Made by a program: the position numbers and the translations under genes. Of a DNA stretch of 64,000 nt, positions 11,725 through 24,200 are shown piece after piece (position 1 is the first letter of the stretch; every line of letters starts with the position of its first letter). The DNA comes from Paramecium tetraurelia (taxonomy: Eukaryota; Ciliophora; Oligohymenophorea; Peniculida; Parameciidae): positions 370,854-434,853 of the forward strand of contig NW_001799499.1 in assembly GCF_000165425.1 (NCBI RefSeq), written 5' to 3'. The notes under the pieces were generated by a model. The model was not told the DNA's origin. It did no database searches and worked only from the letters and a program-made list of their open reading frames with translations.

Positions 11725-12463
11725 TCATTATGCCTTCTAAAAATCTGGTAAATATTTTGCCTATCTTCTTTAAATCTAATTTTTTTGCTCTTCGGTTTAG
11801 GATGCGAAATTTGGGTTAGCAGGAGCATCACCTTCTTAAAAATTTGGATTGTGAAAAATGTGTTCAATGGCTTACAATATTTCATATTCAGAAGTAGTTT
11901 TCTTCCAATAACTGAATAATGGAATGCATAAAGTGTGATCTTTATATGATTATAAACTATATTACCTCCATAAATATTTAAGTGCTATAGGACCTCATAT
12001 TTCTATTCTATGAATATTGAATCAAAGTAGAACACTGGAGGAGATACTGGATGATCTGATTACAACTTTAAGACACCTATTAATATCAATAAAAGTTAAG
12101 ACCACTAATGCATTTTCCTTCAAAATTTCCTTGGCCACTAAATTCAAATCTCCAGAATTAGTAATTTACTTATTCATTTTCCATTTAAGGAGATAAATTA
12201 TACAAAACATCATCTTATTCAATATCTTACTATACTCTCTAAAATAGGTTTTCAAATTCATTGGCTCTCTATAATTTATTAATAAAACAATTTTACTTAA
12301 GGGTTGACTTAGGGCTCTTGTTTGACTTTTATATTGCTATTTACGTTCTGCCTTTCATCTAATACAAATAGAATAGAATATTACTTGAGTTTTAAGAAGG
12401 GGGTTATTGGATTGTTGATATTATCTTAATCTTTGGATTGTTCTTTGGGAAATTAGGGTCCAT
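11725..12463 (-). CDS. E2 ubiquitin-conjugating-like (UBC fold) protein, full copy
   Basis: Four introns (26, 28, 26 and 26 nt; the first at 12359-12384) leave 633 coding bases, 210 residues and a TGA stop. The N-terminus, MDPNFPKNNPKIKIISTIQQ, is absent from the left-arm copy. The core has a helix (RANEFENLFQRVQQDIE), FWRFEFSGQGNFEGKC, the segment LKLQSDHPVSPPVFYFD, HLNIYGG and then TLCIPLF with the likely catalytic Cys, and a C-terminal helix (EYEILQAIEHIFHNPNF). The 'PP.F' element is better preserved here than in the left copy. The HLN-to-Cys spacing is close to that of ordinary E2s; HPN is changed to HLN, so it could be an active but divergent E2 or an inactive variant. Confidence 0.65.
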
Positions 12464-12670
12464 CCCTTATCTATCATTCAAAATAATATCTTTGATATGC
12501 AATAAATAGGGGGATTATTAATAAGAAAAATAATTGTTCTTAATATGTTTTTGAATAGAATAATATAAGAAACAATTTCTATTAGGTCCCGTAATAACAA
12601 ATTGTAACATTCAGAAAATATAATAAGTACTTATATATAAATACAATGTAAATAGAGTGATTAGTTAATT

Positions 12671-13307
12671 TCAGAACTTTTTAATTCTTTCCCTTGCTCC
12701 TCTTAAAATATCTGGAGTTTAACATTTTTGATAATTGAATACTTTAGGGAGTGAATTCCATTGGATTCTATGATTAACAGCATTTAAATATTCTTAAAGT
12801 TGATATGATTCACTTTTTTAATCCTTTTCTATAATTCTCACACAATTCTATATCACATTTATATAAATTACATGAATTCGTTAAATTTGTGATATTTTTG
12901 ATGCTTAAGATTTATTCATAGTTCCTATCCAATTCCTAAAAGGTGATTCTCTTGAAATATAACCTTCAAATTTAAGTATTTAACAATTTTGTTTTGGTTA
13001 TGAATGGAAATGATATGAATTACTTCTTTTTGGAGATTACTTACGTTTCTTAACAGGACTTGAAAATCTCTTTTGAGTATATTTAGGTATTGGAACATCA
13101 TAATAATCTACTGCACACTTAGCATACTAAATAATGTACGTAGTTTAATTATTGATTGAAATATCCATATGATTAATCTCTACTAGATTATAAATCAAAA
13201 CTATTATTATGAGAATTCCTTCTTTTTGTAATATACATTGTCTCCTTCCTAGAATCATATTTATGATCATTAAATTTAAAATGTCTTGTTAAAACAGAAT
13301 CCAACAT
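12671..13307 (-). CDS. Unknown basic protein, intact copy
   Basis: Two introns (13118-13139, 22 nt; one of 24 nt near 12850) leave 591 coding bases, 196 residues plus stop. It starts MLDSVLTRHFKFNDHKYDSR and contains YYDVPIPKYTQKRFSSPVKK and ISRESPFRNWIGTMNKS. It ends ILRGARERIKKF. It is rich in Lys, Arg, Ser and Gln, with no membrane segment or known motif. The proline-directed SP sites look like phosphorylation targets, an inference only. An ATT microsatellite lies just upstream of the start. An upstream in-frame ATG inside that repeat would add an Ile run and is less likely. Confidence 0.6.
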
Positions 13308-13312
13308 CCAAT

Positions 13313-13362
<50 letters not shown>

Positions 13363-13374
13363 TATATATATATA
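13313..13374. repeat. TAA/AT microsatellite
   Basis: About 15 tandem trinucleotide units (ata/aat) are followed by TA dinucleotides, directly upstream of the intact unknown gene. The left arm has a shorter, more degenerate version at about 4218-4258. Confidence 0.9.
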
Positions 13375-13530
13375 AACATACTTAAATGATTATTATAAGT
13401 TTATAATTACTCTAATCCAATTTCATCACTTTTATTCATCTTTACTATTTTTTTCAACTTTTCACTTTTTTTTTTCATCATTTATACAATTACACAATCA
13501 AATCAAAATATCAAATCAATTTTATGGTGA

Positions 13531-13949
13531 CAAATCTATATCAATATATAGGTCAGTCCATGAGCCCTAACTTTTTATTACCTTATCTAAATTATAGGAA
13601 GGATAATTTAATCTAAAAATAATTTTCATTTTCTGTTCTTCATCTATAAAAGAGAGTTAAAAAGTAATATTTGTGGATTGGTTGAATGTTTGATGAATCT
13701 TAAAACCTAATACACCTAAAACTACTCGTGCATTTCCCTACTAAACTTTTTATGAATCATAAGAATTAGTATTTTACAGAATTATTTTCTATAATGGAGA
13801 AATTATCACAATAGCTGTCATTCTACTCAATCTTCTTTAAATGTTAGAGCTAACTTTAATACATTATTTTCATTTTTTCATAAAAAATTAATAATAATTT
13901 AATTTGCTATTAATTTTAATAAGTGATTCATTTAAACTGAAAAAGAATT
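13531..13949. other. Spacer between TDP1 stop and right duplication arm
   Basis: The stretch is AT-rich and I recognise no gene in it on either strand. Confidence 0.4.
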
Positions 13950-15541
13950 TCATATTTATTGTTCATAGTAAACTTCGCTAATCCAAGGCTAATCAGTTTT
14001 CTCATATTTATCGGGAGGAAATTTAAAAGATAGTTATTCAATAATTGATTATTTTAATTTCGCTGAATCCTTTTTTGGAGGATATAAAACACCTAATTCA
14101 GTATTTGATATAAAAAGTTGAGTAGCATTCTTCTCTAACCTTCCCCAAGCAGCCTAACTTAAATTATGACTTCCAATATAAATTGATGTTTTATCATCTA
14201 TTTTTTCATCTATTCCAGTTATTATCATCACCTTTAGATGTGGAATATTGCCAGCATGCCAATAATAATAATTAGAACCTTGATATCTATGGAAAATATT
14301 TTTTGGAAATTTTGGGTTGTCATATTATTACTTTCTAAGAAATAAAGGATTTGCATACTCTGGCCCAGCAGAGGTTTAATTTTAAATATAATCAGAAGTT
14401 GGATATATTAATTTTAAGATAGATTTCTCTTCTTATTAATTAAATAGCATTTGAGCAATTGATTTATTATTTTATTCTATTTTTTAGGATTATTTAATTT
14501 ATTATCCAGAACAACATTGTTAAACAAAATCAACATAATTAACATCTAACTGGCCAATACTTGTAGTTTAGTATGCTATACTAACTTATTTAGGGATTTC
14601 AAAATCACTACTTTTAAGTTCTGAATTTATAACAGATTAAATTCTCATCATTCCATATTTATTCATCTGATTTCCAGTGAATCTTCCAGGAATTGATGTA
14701 ATCAACCTAATATTAATGTTTTGAAAGTCGTAATCATTATATTTTATCTTAAGAAGATCTTCAAACTTATGAGAACTTGGAAGAATATTATCTAAAAATT
14801 CCTTCAAACCTACCTTAAATTCTTTTGATACTTCATCTAATTCACTATTCCCTATTTAAAAATCTTATATCCACATTGCTTATGACCAAACTGTCCAATC
14901 TCCAACATGTAAATTTTAACTCCCAATTACAATTCTAATAAACTTTGGAAATTTCAATATCCAAATTTTTGGATGAAATGACCCTCCAAAAGTTATAGAA
15001 CTTAATTTCGAAGGTTTAATCACAGTCCAATTTGGGTGACCATTAAATTCTTCAATAATTTCTAGTTTTTTGTCATTATTATCATTATCATTAATAATAA
15101 ATAATTTGACTCCTGATAAAACTAAGGGTTTAAGCAGATGATCCTCAAAACCGTAGCAAGTCATCAAAGCAGCTTCTAAAGTAATTTTAGGCTTTTCTTT
15201 TTATACTAAATTTTATTAATCATTTTCATACCATCAGAGTAAGCATTCTCTTGTATAATATTTATGAATGATAATATATGCGATTATTTTTCTTCTTTAG
15301 GATATTAAGATAATTGATTTAAGCAAAACTTACCAACTGGAAAGCAAAGCTTAATTTTTTCATCAACTTATTTTACTTCATCTCCTTCATTTTTTTATTA
15401 TTCTTGCTTCTCTTATTTTACGTCCTCTAGTCTCTTTTAATTTTCTAAGTATAACTATTTTTAAAGAGAATTAACATTTATGTAAGAGGAATTAATTTCC
15501 TCTTATTCTTCGGATAGTTCCTATAGAGTTCTTTTTTTCAT
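13950..15541 (-). CDS. TDP1: Tyrosyl-DNA phosphodiesterase 1
   Basis: This nuclear repair enzyme removes topoisomerase I peptides from DNA 3' ends. One 26-nt intron leaves 1566 coding bases (521 residues). Both phospholipase-D-type motifs are present. The first is FHPKIWILKF followed by IVIGSQNLHVGDW, giving the first His-Lys pair and Asn. The second is HLKVMIITG followed by SIYIGSHNLSQAAWG, matching the family's NLS.AAWG ending. The N-terminal 110 residues are Gln/Glu/Lys-rich and probably disordered, as is usual for TDP1. It ends ISEVYYEQQI. The intron (GTATGAAAATG...ATTTAG) lies just before the catalytic domain. Start at the ATG at 15541. Confidence 0.93.
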
Positions 15542-15634
15542 AATTTTTTTATTTTATGAGAAAAGAATTGAATAAAAATAAATTCAATTAATTTTTATAT
15601 TCTTTGTAATAAAAATCTTTTTTCCCACTTTTCA

Positions 15635-16276
15635 TCAAGATATTGAATTCTTTCGTTTGGATGATCCTGAATCAGAGGGTGATCTTCTAGGACTAATGCT
15701 TCTCTTTTTTTATCTCGCATCTCTCCTTGGACTTCTGCTATGTCTTTTTCTTCTGTTTTGATATCTTCTTCTTCTAGATCTAGATGATGAATTTGAAGAG
15801 TATGATCTAGAAACAGATCTTCTATGACGCCTCCTAATTTAAATAGCTTTAAATACTTGGATCTTGAATTAGACCTCCTTCTGCTCCTTCTTGGTGATCT
15901 TCCATTAGGACAATTACGAGCCCTAAAGAATATACCATACTTATATACCAATGCCCACCTTTACTGCATTTGAAACATTTATCCTCATCATTTGGTCCAG
16001 TTTTTCTTCCCTTTTTGTTATCTACCACATCAACTTTCAATTTCTATCCATTATATGTTTGCCCATTTGTTGCCTTTAACGCATCTTGCGCCTCTTGTTC
16101 ATTACTAAAAGTCTTAATTTCAAATAACTTCATACTACAAATGAGTAAGATCCCTTATATGCCACATCCTTAATTGTTCCATACTTTTTAAAGATTTCCT
16201 TTATATCTTTGTCTCCAGATACTTTGCTACGACTGTAACCTGCAACAAAAAGTTGATTTGGGACGATATCTCCCAT
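15635..16276 (-). CDS. SR-type splicing factor: RRM, CCHC zinc knuckle, RS tail
   Basis: Three introns (23, 26 and 23 nt) leave 570 coding bases, 189 residues. The RRM opens MGDIVPNQLFVAGYSRSK, with RNP2-like LFVAGY and RNP1-like YSFVTFSNEQEAQDALKATN. A CX2CX4HX4C knuckle follows (CFKCSKGGHWARNC), then an Arg/Ser tail (RRRHRRSVSRSYSSNSSSRS). This layout is that of SRSF7-type and plant RSZ-type SR proteins, which bind exonic enhancers in the nucleus. The 26-nt intron sits exactly within the zinc-knuckle tryptophan codon, which supports the splice choice. It is divergent from the plus-strand gene starting at 17008. Confidence 0.88.
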
Positions 16277-17007
16277 TTAATTAAATTTATGAACTAAATA
16301 CACTTTTTCTATGAAAAATGAACTATAAAATTTGGTTAAAAACACAAACAAAAGTTTTGGAGACTAGATAGAAATAAATAAGACATTGGTTAATCAAATT
16401 TCGAAAATTCTTTAAAGCTAAAAAATTAGATCAAAATACAAGAAGAAACTTTTTAAAGTAAGAAAATAAGCTACAAATAACTCTAAACTTGATATAAATC
16501 TATTTTCGGGTGCAATATTAAAAGACAACCTTATAGCGAGCTCATCTAACTTCTGGTTATTATACCGAAGATTATAATGCTAAATATTAATAGATTGAGT
16601 TAATATATTTATTTTTTAATTATTATATCAAATTTTAGAATAAATTGAAAAGTCTTATTAGACAAAAAATAAAGTTGAGCAAGAAATAATGATTGATTTA
16701 ATTCAATATTTATTAACAAATTGTTTAATACAATCAATTAATATAAAATCAAAAACACAATTCAAAAAAGGACTTTATATTTCTATAATTCTTAAGTACT
16801 AATTCTGTTGATTTTATGAAAATACATTTAATTACAATAAACATTAATAAATTTGATAACATATTCTAAATTATAAAATGTATGGATTGATGGAGCTAAA
16901 AGGAAGTACTTTGATTTAGCTTTCCTTTTTATTTAGTTCATGACATTCACTTTAAGTACTTTTCTATGAATAAAAAAAGTCATTAAAATTTATATAATTT
17001 ATATTTT
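16277..17007. other. Divergent intergenic region
   Basis: This 730-base region separates two divergent starts and so holds both promoters. Most is AT-rich. A patch of higher GC at about 16501-16590 stands out, but no tRNA or spliceosomal RNA signature is recognised there. Confidence 0.5.
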
Positions 17008-17517
17008 ATGTCGGAAATAGAGGAAATAAATTTAGAGTAGACTACATCCAAGAATAGATAATAGAGACAGTAACCTTAATAAGGAAAAACTCGAAAACCA
17101 ATTAGAAAATTCAAAAGATAGAATAATTCCTTCTAATTCAAAGGTAGGGATAGAGAGAGAGATGCACCAAGATAAAAAGAATGGAAATAATAATAATAAA
17201 ACAGTGGAAATGCTCCAGAACTCTATGAAATTGATATATACAATTTTTTAGCAAAAAACTAGATCTCAGATCTCATTGTAATAGATTGGTTAATTTTAGA
17301 GCGATATAAAGACAAGATGTGGTGAATTAGTAAAACTTCATATCGTCGCAAACAACATTTAAGAAAATGAAGCTGAGACGAGAGTATGATTTAATAATAT
17401 AAGCAGGTTATTTTAAAAGCTTTTTTTAAGGATAAAAAATCAGCTGATGAATGTTATTTTTAATATAGTGATGCCACTCTAGATAAGTTGCTTTTAAGAA
17501 CAGAGCGTAAATATTGA
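17008..17517 (+). CDS. Basic, Gln/Arg-rich protein, possibly RNA-binding
   Basis: Two introns (22 and 23 nt) leave 465 coding bases (154 residues). The N-terminal half is disordered and basic (KPIRKFKRQNNSFQFKGRDR). The second half folds like a small alpha/beta domain: SDIKTRCGELVKLHIVANN, then RVILKAFFKDKKSADECYFQ and LDKLLLRTERKY. The 'G.L....I.......R..L..F.....A..C' pattern vaguely recalls an RRM or export-adaptor domain, but I cannot name the family. Start at the ATG at 17008. Confidence 0.6.
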
Positions 17518-17770
17518 TGTAAATTTAATATATATAAAAATAAGAGATTAATATGAATTATTCAAATCTATAAGTAAGCCCCTTATTCTTATATATAAAA
17601 CGATCCTCAAATTGATGTCTTTCAAATAATATTCCTAATGGAATGAAATGATTGCATCAAATTTTGATCTCTTTCATTAAAAATAGCACTCTTGTCAATC
17701 TAATAAAAATATTATGTAAAGTTTAACAACAGAATAAATCTCATTTTTACATTTAATATTTTTGAAAATT

Positions 17771-18913
17771 ATGGGAAATATTTGTTTTAAAGAAGAATTT
17801 GTTTAAAATGATTTTGTTAAACTAAAATTTGATGAAGATGATCTCTAAGCAACATCTATCTAAATAGAAGGCAGAGAAGCAAAGTAAAAGGTCAAATTAT
17901 CCGATTTTAAGAAATTAAAACCGCTTGGGTAGGGAGCCTATGGAAAAGTTATGTTAGTTGAATATTATAAAAATGGAATACAGAAGTTATATGCGATGAA
18001 GATATTAGAAAAAAAGAATATTAAGAAGGAATCTTAAATTAGGCATGTATTTGATGAAAGAAAAATATTAGAGAAGACAGATTCAAATTTTGTTGTGAAG
18101 TAATTCTCTTATTTAGGTTTATAGACTAAGGTATGCATTTTAAAATCATGCTCGTCTCTATTTTATTGTTGATTATATGGCAGGAGGAGATTTTTATTAT
18201 CATATTAAATCGTAGCCGAGCGTTCCTGATCACTTCATAAAATTTTATTCAGCAGAAATAATATTTGGATTATAACACTTACATTCTTTGAATGTAATAT
18301 ATAGGGATCTTAAACCGGAAAATATTCTTGTAAGTGAATCTAGACATATCAAATTATCTGATTTTGGTCTGTCTAAAATTCTTGAAAATGATAATGAAAA
18401 GGCTAAGACTTGCTGTGGAACAATAGATTATTTGGCTCCAGAAGTTTTAGTAAATGATGGATATACTTTTACTTGTGATTTTTACAGTCTTGGATGTCTA
18501 ATTTATGAGATGTACTTTGGAAAACCTCCTTTTTACAGTAAAGATAAAAAATAAATGATGGAGAATAGAATTATCAGATTAGTACCTTTTTTAGAATTGT
18601 GCTCTAAAGAAGCAAGAGATTTGCTTACAAAACTTCTCGAAGTTGATGTATGATATGTTTATGATTAGATAAGCCAAAGAAGAGATTAGGAAGAAAGGGG
18701 GCTCAGCAGATTTTAGATCATGCATTTTTTAAGGAATTAGATATAAAAAAGATGAAGGATTTATAAATTGAGCCACCTATTACACTTATTTAATCAAATA
18801 AGGTAGATTAAAAAATTTTTAAGGAAAAAATACCAAAGACTTAATCGAAAAAAGAAAATCTTAAAATTTTTGAAGGATTTACTTATTTCCAGAAGGAAAG
18901 TTAAGATAATTGA
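17771..18913 (+). CDS. AGC-type Ser/Thr protein kinase, predicted N-myristoylated
   Basis: Two introns (25 nt near 18099-18123; 26 nt near 18650-18675) leave 1092 coding bases, 363 residues. The N-terminus MGNICFKEEF has the Gly2 and Cys of a myristoyl/palmitoyl membrane anchor. Kinase motifs in order: glycine loop LGQGAYGKV, YAMKILEKKN (ATP Lys), FIVDYMAGGDFYYHI (hinge), IYRDLKPENIL (catalytic loop), DFGLSK, and an activation loop with CCGTIDYLAPEVL, matching the AGC 'FCGT.EY.APE' pattern. It ends LGRKGAQQILDHAFF plus a tail resembling a short AGC C-terminal extension (EGFTYF). No cyclic-nucleotide-binding domain is present, so it is a PKA-catalytic/S6K-like kinase. It lies 46 bases upstream of the next gene. 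Confidence 0.92.
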
Positions 18914-18959
18914 TAATTTATTTTCTCGGACATTTAATTATTAATGTATAATAATTATT

Positions 18960-21223
18960 ATGTTACCAAAATAAAATGCATCTTCTTATATTATGGTTCT
19001 TCCAAGTAGTAATTAATCTTACATATCCACTGAACAGCCATTTGTTTAAAAGTCTACTGTGTTGCCTGAGTCTAGGAGTAAAATGATAATTCCTTACAAT
19101 ATGACTCCATTAGTGAAGGTATAGTATTGATCTGAAATTAGTTGTTTGAACCAATTAAGACTAAATTCATTCCAAGAGATGCTGTGAATCAATCAATTCA
19201 GTACTTCAATGAACCTGCTGAATATTCCTAAGCAGAAATAGATTTGCTTGATTAATCTCTAGATAAATCAATTTAGTAGCATCATTAAGAAAACTACGAT
19301 CCTTTACAACCAGTTTAAATGCCTTAATAGCCAGACATTATCTCATACCCGTAGTTATTTGTTGAACCTCCTATCTTAATTCCATACTTTATGGATTATA
19401 TCAATTGGGATTTGAATAAAATGAAGAGCATAGTCAGAACGGAAGAAGATGAAACAACTCGGTATATGAATTTTTATAGATACTTTAAATTCATAACAAC
19501 TAAAATTTAGCATAAATATTACACAGCCAAAGGTTTAATCAAGTTGTTAATTGAAAAATATTAAATAGTGCAACGTTTGAATGAACTATAGATGGATTTA
19601 AAATATCATCTAGACAATCAGGTTGGAGATTTGGCCCATTAAAGTCTTGAGCAACTCAAGAAGCATGAATGGGTTCAACAGGAGTTAGATTTTGAAAAAT
19701 TAAGACAAAAAATATATCAAATCCGCAGAGAAAGCTTTGAAATATTAATGTTAACAGAACATGTTGAGGATTGTGTGTTATAAGAGACATCATTTACAGA
19801 TTAACTAAATTAATTAAGGGCAGAATTGGATCATTCTTATGACTTATTCGAAGAATAAATACTAATCTACATCTTTCATGATGTTGCTGGAGTGGAAGTA
19901 TGCATGAACTATTTAATTGATGATATAATGAATGAAGAAATCGAGGAATTGAAATTTTTTAATTCCATCCCAAACTTCATCAAAGATTTAGATAATTTTG
20001 GAGTAGAATTAAGACACTTAGTTAAACATCTGAGATTGATTATCAAATCTTTGACAGATAAAACTAATTAAAATCTAATAGATTTGAATAAAGCACATAG
20101 ATCTCTGGAAATAGAGGTTAAAAAGATAATTGAACTCTTTAATGAGATTCCAGCTATGGTTACAAAGATGCAACTCAGCATAAACTAAGCAAGAATTATA
20201 TTGTAAAAGATCAAACTCCCCCATAATAATTATAGAGCAGAAAACCAAGAAATCTATGATGAATATTTGAAATTGTAGGAGGAAAATACAAAACTTGAAT
20301 AGTTAATTTAAAGACGTATCAACAAAGCCGCAATCATTAGTCAAGTATGTGAAGAGTAGAAAAACATTTTACAATTTGAAATAACATAACTAAAAGAGGA
20401 CAATAAGAATGTGATTGAACTTTACCAGTTATTATAAGGAATACAAGAGAAGGAATTTTAATTGTCTAAAATTTAATCATAAAGAACAGAGATATGGTAT
20501 TAAATGAAATAGGTAAAATCAGAAGAAATTTAATAATTAAATCATATAGAGTTGAAGTAATTGGAATAAAAATGCATTAATATCATAGAATAGATCACAT
20601 CATATTTTGGTTAGAATAGGATGCCTCATTAATTTATAAGATTAAAATTATGGGCCGAATCGGAATTGATGGCTTTAAAAATAAAGTTTGATGTTCCGAA
20701 GGTAAACCTTAATGCTTTGGATTCCTCTCTAAAATAAAGAATCGAGAAACTAGTAAAATGGGAATATAGTGAGGAATAAAATGAGGAATAGAATGTTTCA
20801 TAATATATCTAATACTTCCACAATTTGAATCAAGATATAAGTGTATAGTAGCCTGACATTGAATTAGAGTTGGATAACTAATTTGAATTGCTTCAAGACG
20901 ATGAGGAATTACTTCAATTGAATGAGACGTATACGATTTGGAAGAATATGTAGACAGCTGCAATTTATTTAAATGACGATTATTTGTAAGGTCTGCTTTC
21001 GTCGCATGACTAAGATCGTCTGGTAAAGTTCAGGAAAAATGTGTCTCATTTGTTTATATTCTTTAAGCTGATGAAACAGGATTAGTATGTGGGGTATGTT
21101 GATGAAGTTGAATAATTGGCAGATCTGCTAATTCAAGGAAGAAAGTTGGATGCAAAATCTTTTATAAAGTCCTCTAGGTTTATTCCAAAAAATTACAGAG
21201 AGAATTTGCTGAGTGCATTTTGA
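18960..21223 (+). CDS. Long coiled-coil protein, family not recognised
   Basis: One 23-nt intron (19119-19141) leaves 2241 coding bases and about 746 residues with no frame break. The first 130 residues are Pro/Gln/Ser-rich; a mixed segment follows (FVEPPILIPYFMDYINWDLN), then several hundred residues of heptad-like helix (FEKLRQKIYQIRRESFEILM, EENTKLEQLIQRRINKAAII). A C-terminal globular-looking part contains WKNMQTAAIYLNDDYLQGLL and ends IPKNYRENLLSAF. No catalytic motif is seen. The stop is only 39 bases before the dynein heavy chain start. A cytoskeletal or ciliary role is an inference from shape only. Confidence 0.7.
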
Positions 21224-21262
21224 AATATTCAATGAATGACTTGATTTTTAATTAATTATTTT

Positions 21263-24200
21263 ATGAATTTCAGATAAGATCAAATTGATTATAAGGATCT
21301 GGTGCGAAGGAGAGAGGAGAAACGCCAGGTCGTTGGAAAGAAGAAGAATCAATTTGCTACAAGTATCAAGCTTATTTACAACTTAGATTCACTTTCAAAT
21401 AATGAAGAGGTGTACAAACAGTTATATCGCTTTGATCCAGAGGTATGGAAGTTTTAAAATAAAATAGAGAGAATTATAAGAATACAGTCTAGCTAAGAAT
21501 GAGGAATAGCCTATTTAGCAAGCTGGACCCATTGAATAATCGCAAGAGGAGCCAATCGAAGAGGAGGAGCAAGTAGTGATTAGAATAATAAAATTAGGCT
21601 TAGCCAGACAATGTTACATATACAGGAATGGTGAAGGGATTATTTAAAGAGAAGGTGCAAGTGTCTAAAATACAAAAAGCCAATTACATAGATGCTACTG
21701 TCTTCCATTAATATTAGAAATTAATTTAAACTGGGGAAGACGCCATCAAATTTTTTGCTAAGTATGGAAACACTACTCCAATTAAATTTATTAATTGTGT
21801 GAGCAAAGCTGGATTTATTGAACTCTAATGTGAAGCTTACAATAAGAAAGAGAAATTAAGGCGTCAAAGTAATACTGACAGCGCTGAACTTGAGTTGCCT
21901 ATGGAATTCAATAAAAGTAAAGAGCCCTTCCGACCTTATGATCTAATTGTTGTCAAAACAAGGGAGAATCAAAAGGAATAAACATTAAGAGAATATTATA
22001 CTATATCTGCCCATGGAATTGTCCATGTTTATACTGATAAAGGAAAGAAGAGAATGCAAGGGGATTCTAGCACTGAAGTCATCTCACTTTCTGATTGGAT
22101 GCATGAGAGTACTATGTTCAATATTATCACCAATATTTAATTTTTCAAAAATTATGCCATAAGTAATAACTTTATATTATTCTAGCCAAAATCTTTAATA
22201 TTTGGAAATCCAATGTCAGATACAATCTATTTAGTAAGACCAGAAAAAGGTTGATACATGAATCCTTTGTAGCTAAACCAGCCTTTGCTCAGCACTTGAT
22301 GGACATCAATCAAATGATGTATGAATTACAACTCCAGAAAACCCTAAGTAACAGTATTCAATAAGCCAATAAAACTTGGGAAGCTGATGACTTCTTCAAA
22401 GGAGATTAGAAGAAAGCCAGATCAGATGCCTCTAAGCATTATGATTCTGTGATTGATAAAGTCTTATAAAAATTAGACACTGTCTGTAAAGAAGTTATTG
22501 ATAGGACGAACCAAAACAATTAATAAGAAAATGAAGAAGCCAGATTTGGATAATAAGTCAAATAGAAACCTATGAATGAAGAGAGGAAGGAAAAGGAGGA
22601 AAACGCTTTGCTTTTACAATTGGCAGAAAAAGACAAAGGCAGATTACATTTGTTCATCAAATTGGTCGATTATATGACAGTTGAAACACTAGTGTCTATC
22701 AATCAGACATCTATGAGTATGTTATTAGAGGAAATGAAAAAGGAACGTAAAAATGGATTGTTCAATACAGCAGTTAATTTTGATGTTTAAATATTCACAC
22801 CTGACGAAAAAGAAATCTCAGAACATCTGAAATGCTTATTAGATGACATGATTGTGGTTATGAGAAATACTGCTAGAGTAATATCTCATTAAAGTATGAT
22901 TGGATACATAAAGAACACTAAACTAGGAGAATTGCTATCTGAGTAAAAAGAAAATAAGGATTGCATTGCTGATGTCCAAGGTATCATTACTGATAGCATT
23001 GAATATTAAAATATCAAAAATGAAATATTTGAAAAAGTAACTAATGATTTTCTAGCTGCAGAAGCCTATGTCACTACAAATTACATGAAATGTAAACCAA
23101 TTTATGAATTTTTAAATACTTGGAATTAAGGCGACTTTGAAAAAGAAGAACACACACTCGATATCATCAAATCTCATGTTATAGAACTGAAAAAATGGTT
23201 GTAGGATATCAATTTTTATATTAAAGATATCGCTAAAGGAATTCTTAATGTAGATGGCAAGAAAATTAAAAACAAACTCTAACCATAAGTTATTACCAAA
23301 TTAGAAAATTTTAAAGATTACTTATATAAATTGATGTAAAAGAAAGCAAATCAAACTTTAACCACTTTATAGACATACACATCAAATTTATCTAAGAATC
23401 CCTAAAATCTTAAAGAATATGCTGAATTTATAGAGGCAATTTAAGAAGCTGAATAAAATATCAAAGGACTAGAAATAGCGAAAATAGAAGTTGAAGCTAT
23501 GCATTCTTTGTTAAAATCGAAATTTGACTTGAATCCTTTGAAAAACTCTGATATTGTAATGATGGACGATATTCAAGCTGAATATTTAAGATTGACTTTG
23601 AAAATTAAAGAAGCGGAAGAGTTATGTAAAGAAAGAAAATAAGAAATGATGAAAAAGCATGAGGCGGAATTCGCCAAATTCATTACCAATATTCAAAATA
23701 CCACTTCATCAGTTAATAAAGGAAAATTAATATTAGAGGATACTTAACCTGCAGATGCACTACAATAATTAAATGAAATCAAACTCAGATCTTTAGACAG
23801 ATTCAAAGAGATGGATAAGAATTATTTGCACTATGCCAAATTAATGGGATTGAGTGTTTCAACAAATAGAGATTTACAAGAATTGGAAGCTACTTATAAT
23901 GATCGAAGGATGCTTTGGACTCACTCTGATAAATTCAACAAATTATATGAAGATTTGTAAAAAAACATATTTACCACATTGAATGTTGAGGAAATAGAAA
24001 AAGAAATGAAAAGCTATGAAATTGGAATTTTGAAGTTAAGATAAAACATCAATAATCTATCAAAGGAAGGAAGAGATAAAGTATTAGATCAGCATGCTAC
24101 TAGAGTCAGTAGTGTTTCAAATATTATGCCTGTGATATAAGCATTAGGAAATAAAGATCTAAGACCTAGACATTGGAAGAAAATATTTGAAGACTTAGGA

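Larger units (their letters stand above)
11688..13530 (-). repeat. Inverted duplication, right arm
   Basis: This is the reverse-complement partner of 4036-5735, carrying the intact version of both genes. Relative to the left arm it has an extra block at about 12330-12490 that encodes the first exon of the E2 gene. Homology fades at the outer end near 13530 and at the inner end near 11688. Confidence 0.9.

Noticed and set aside
13188-13379. Poly-isoleucine N-terminal extension of the unknown basic protein
   Set aside because: The Ile run is just translation of the ATT microsatellite; the ATG at 13307 matches the left-arm copy.
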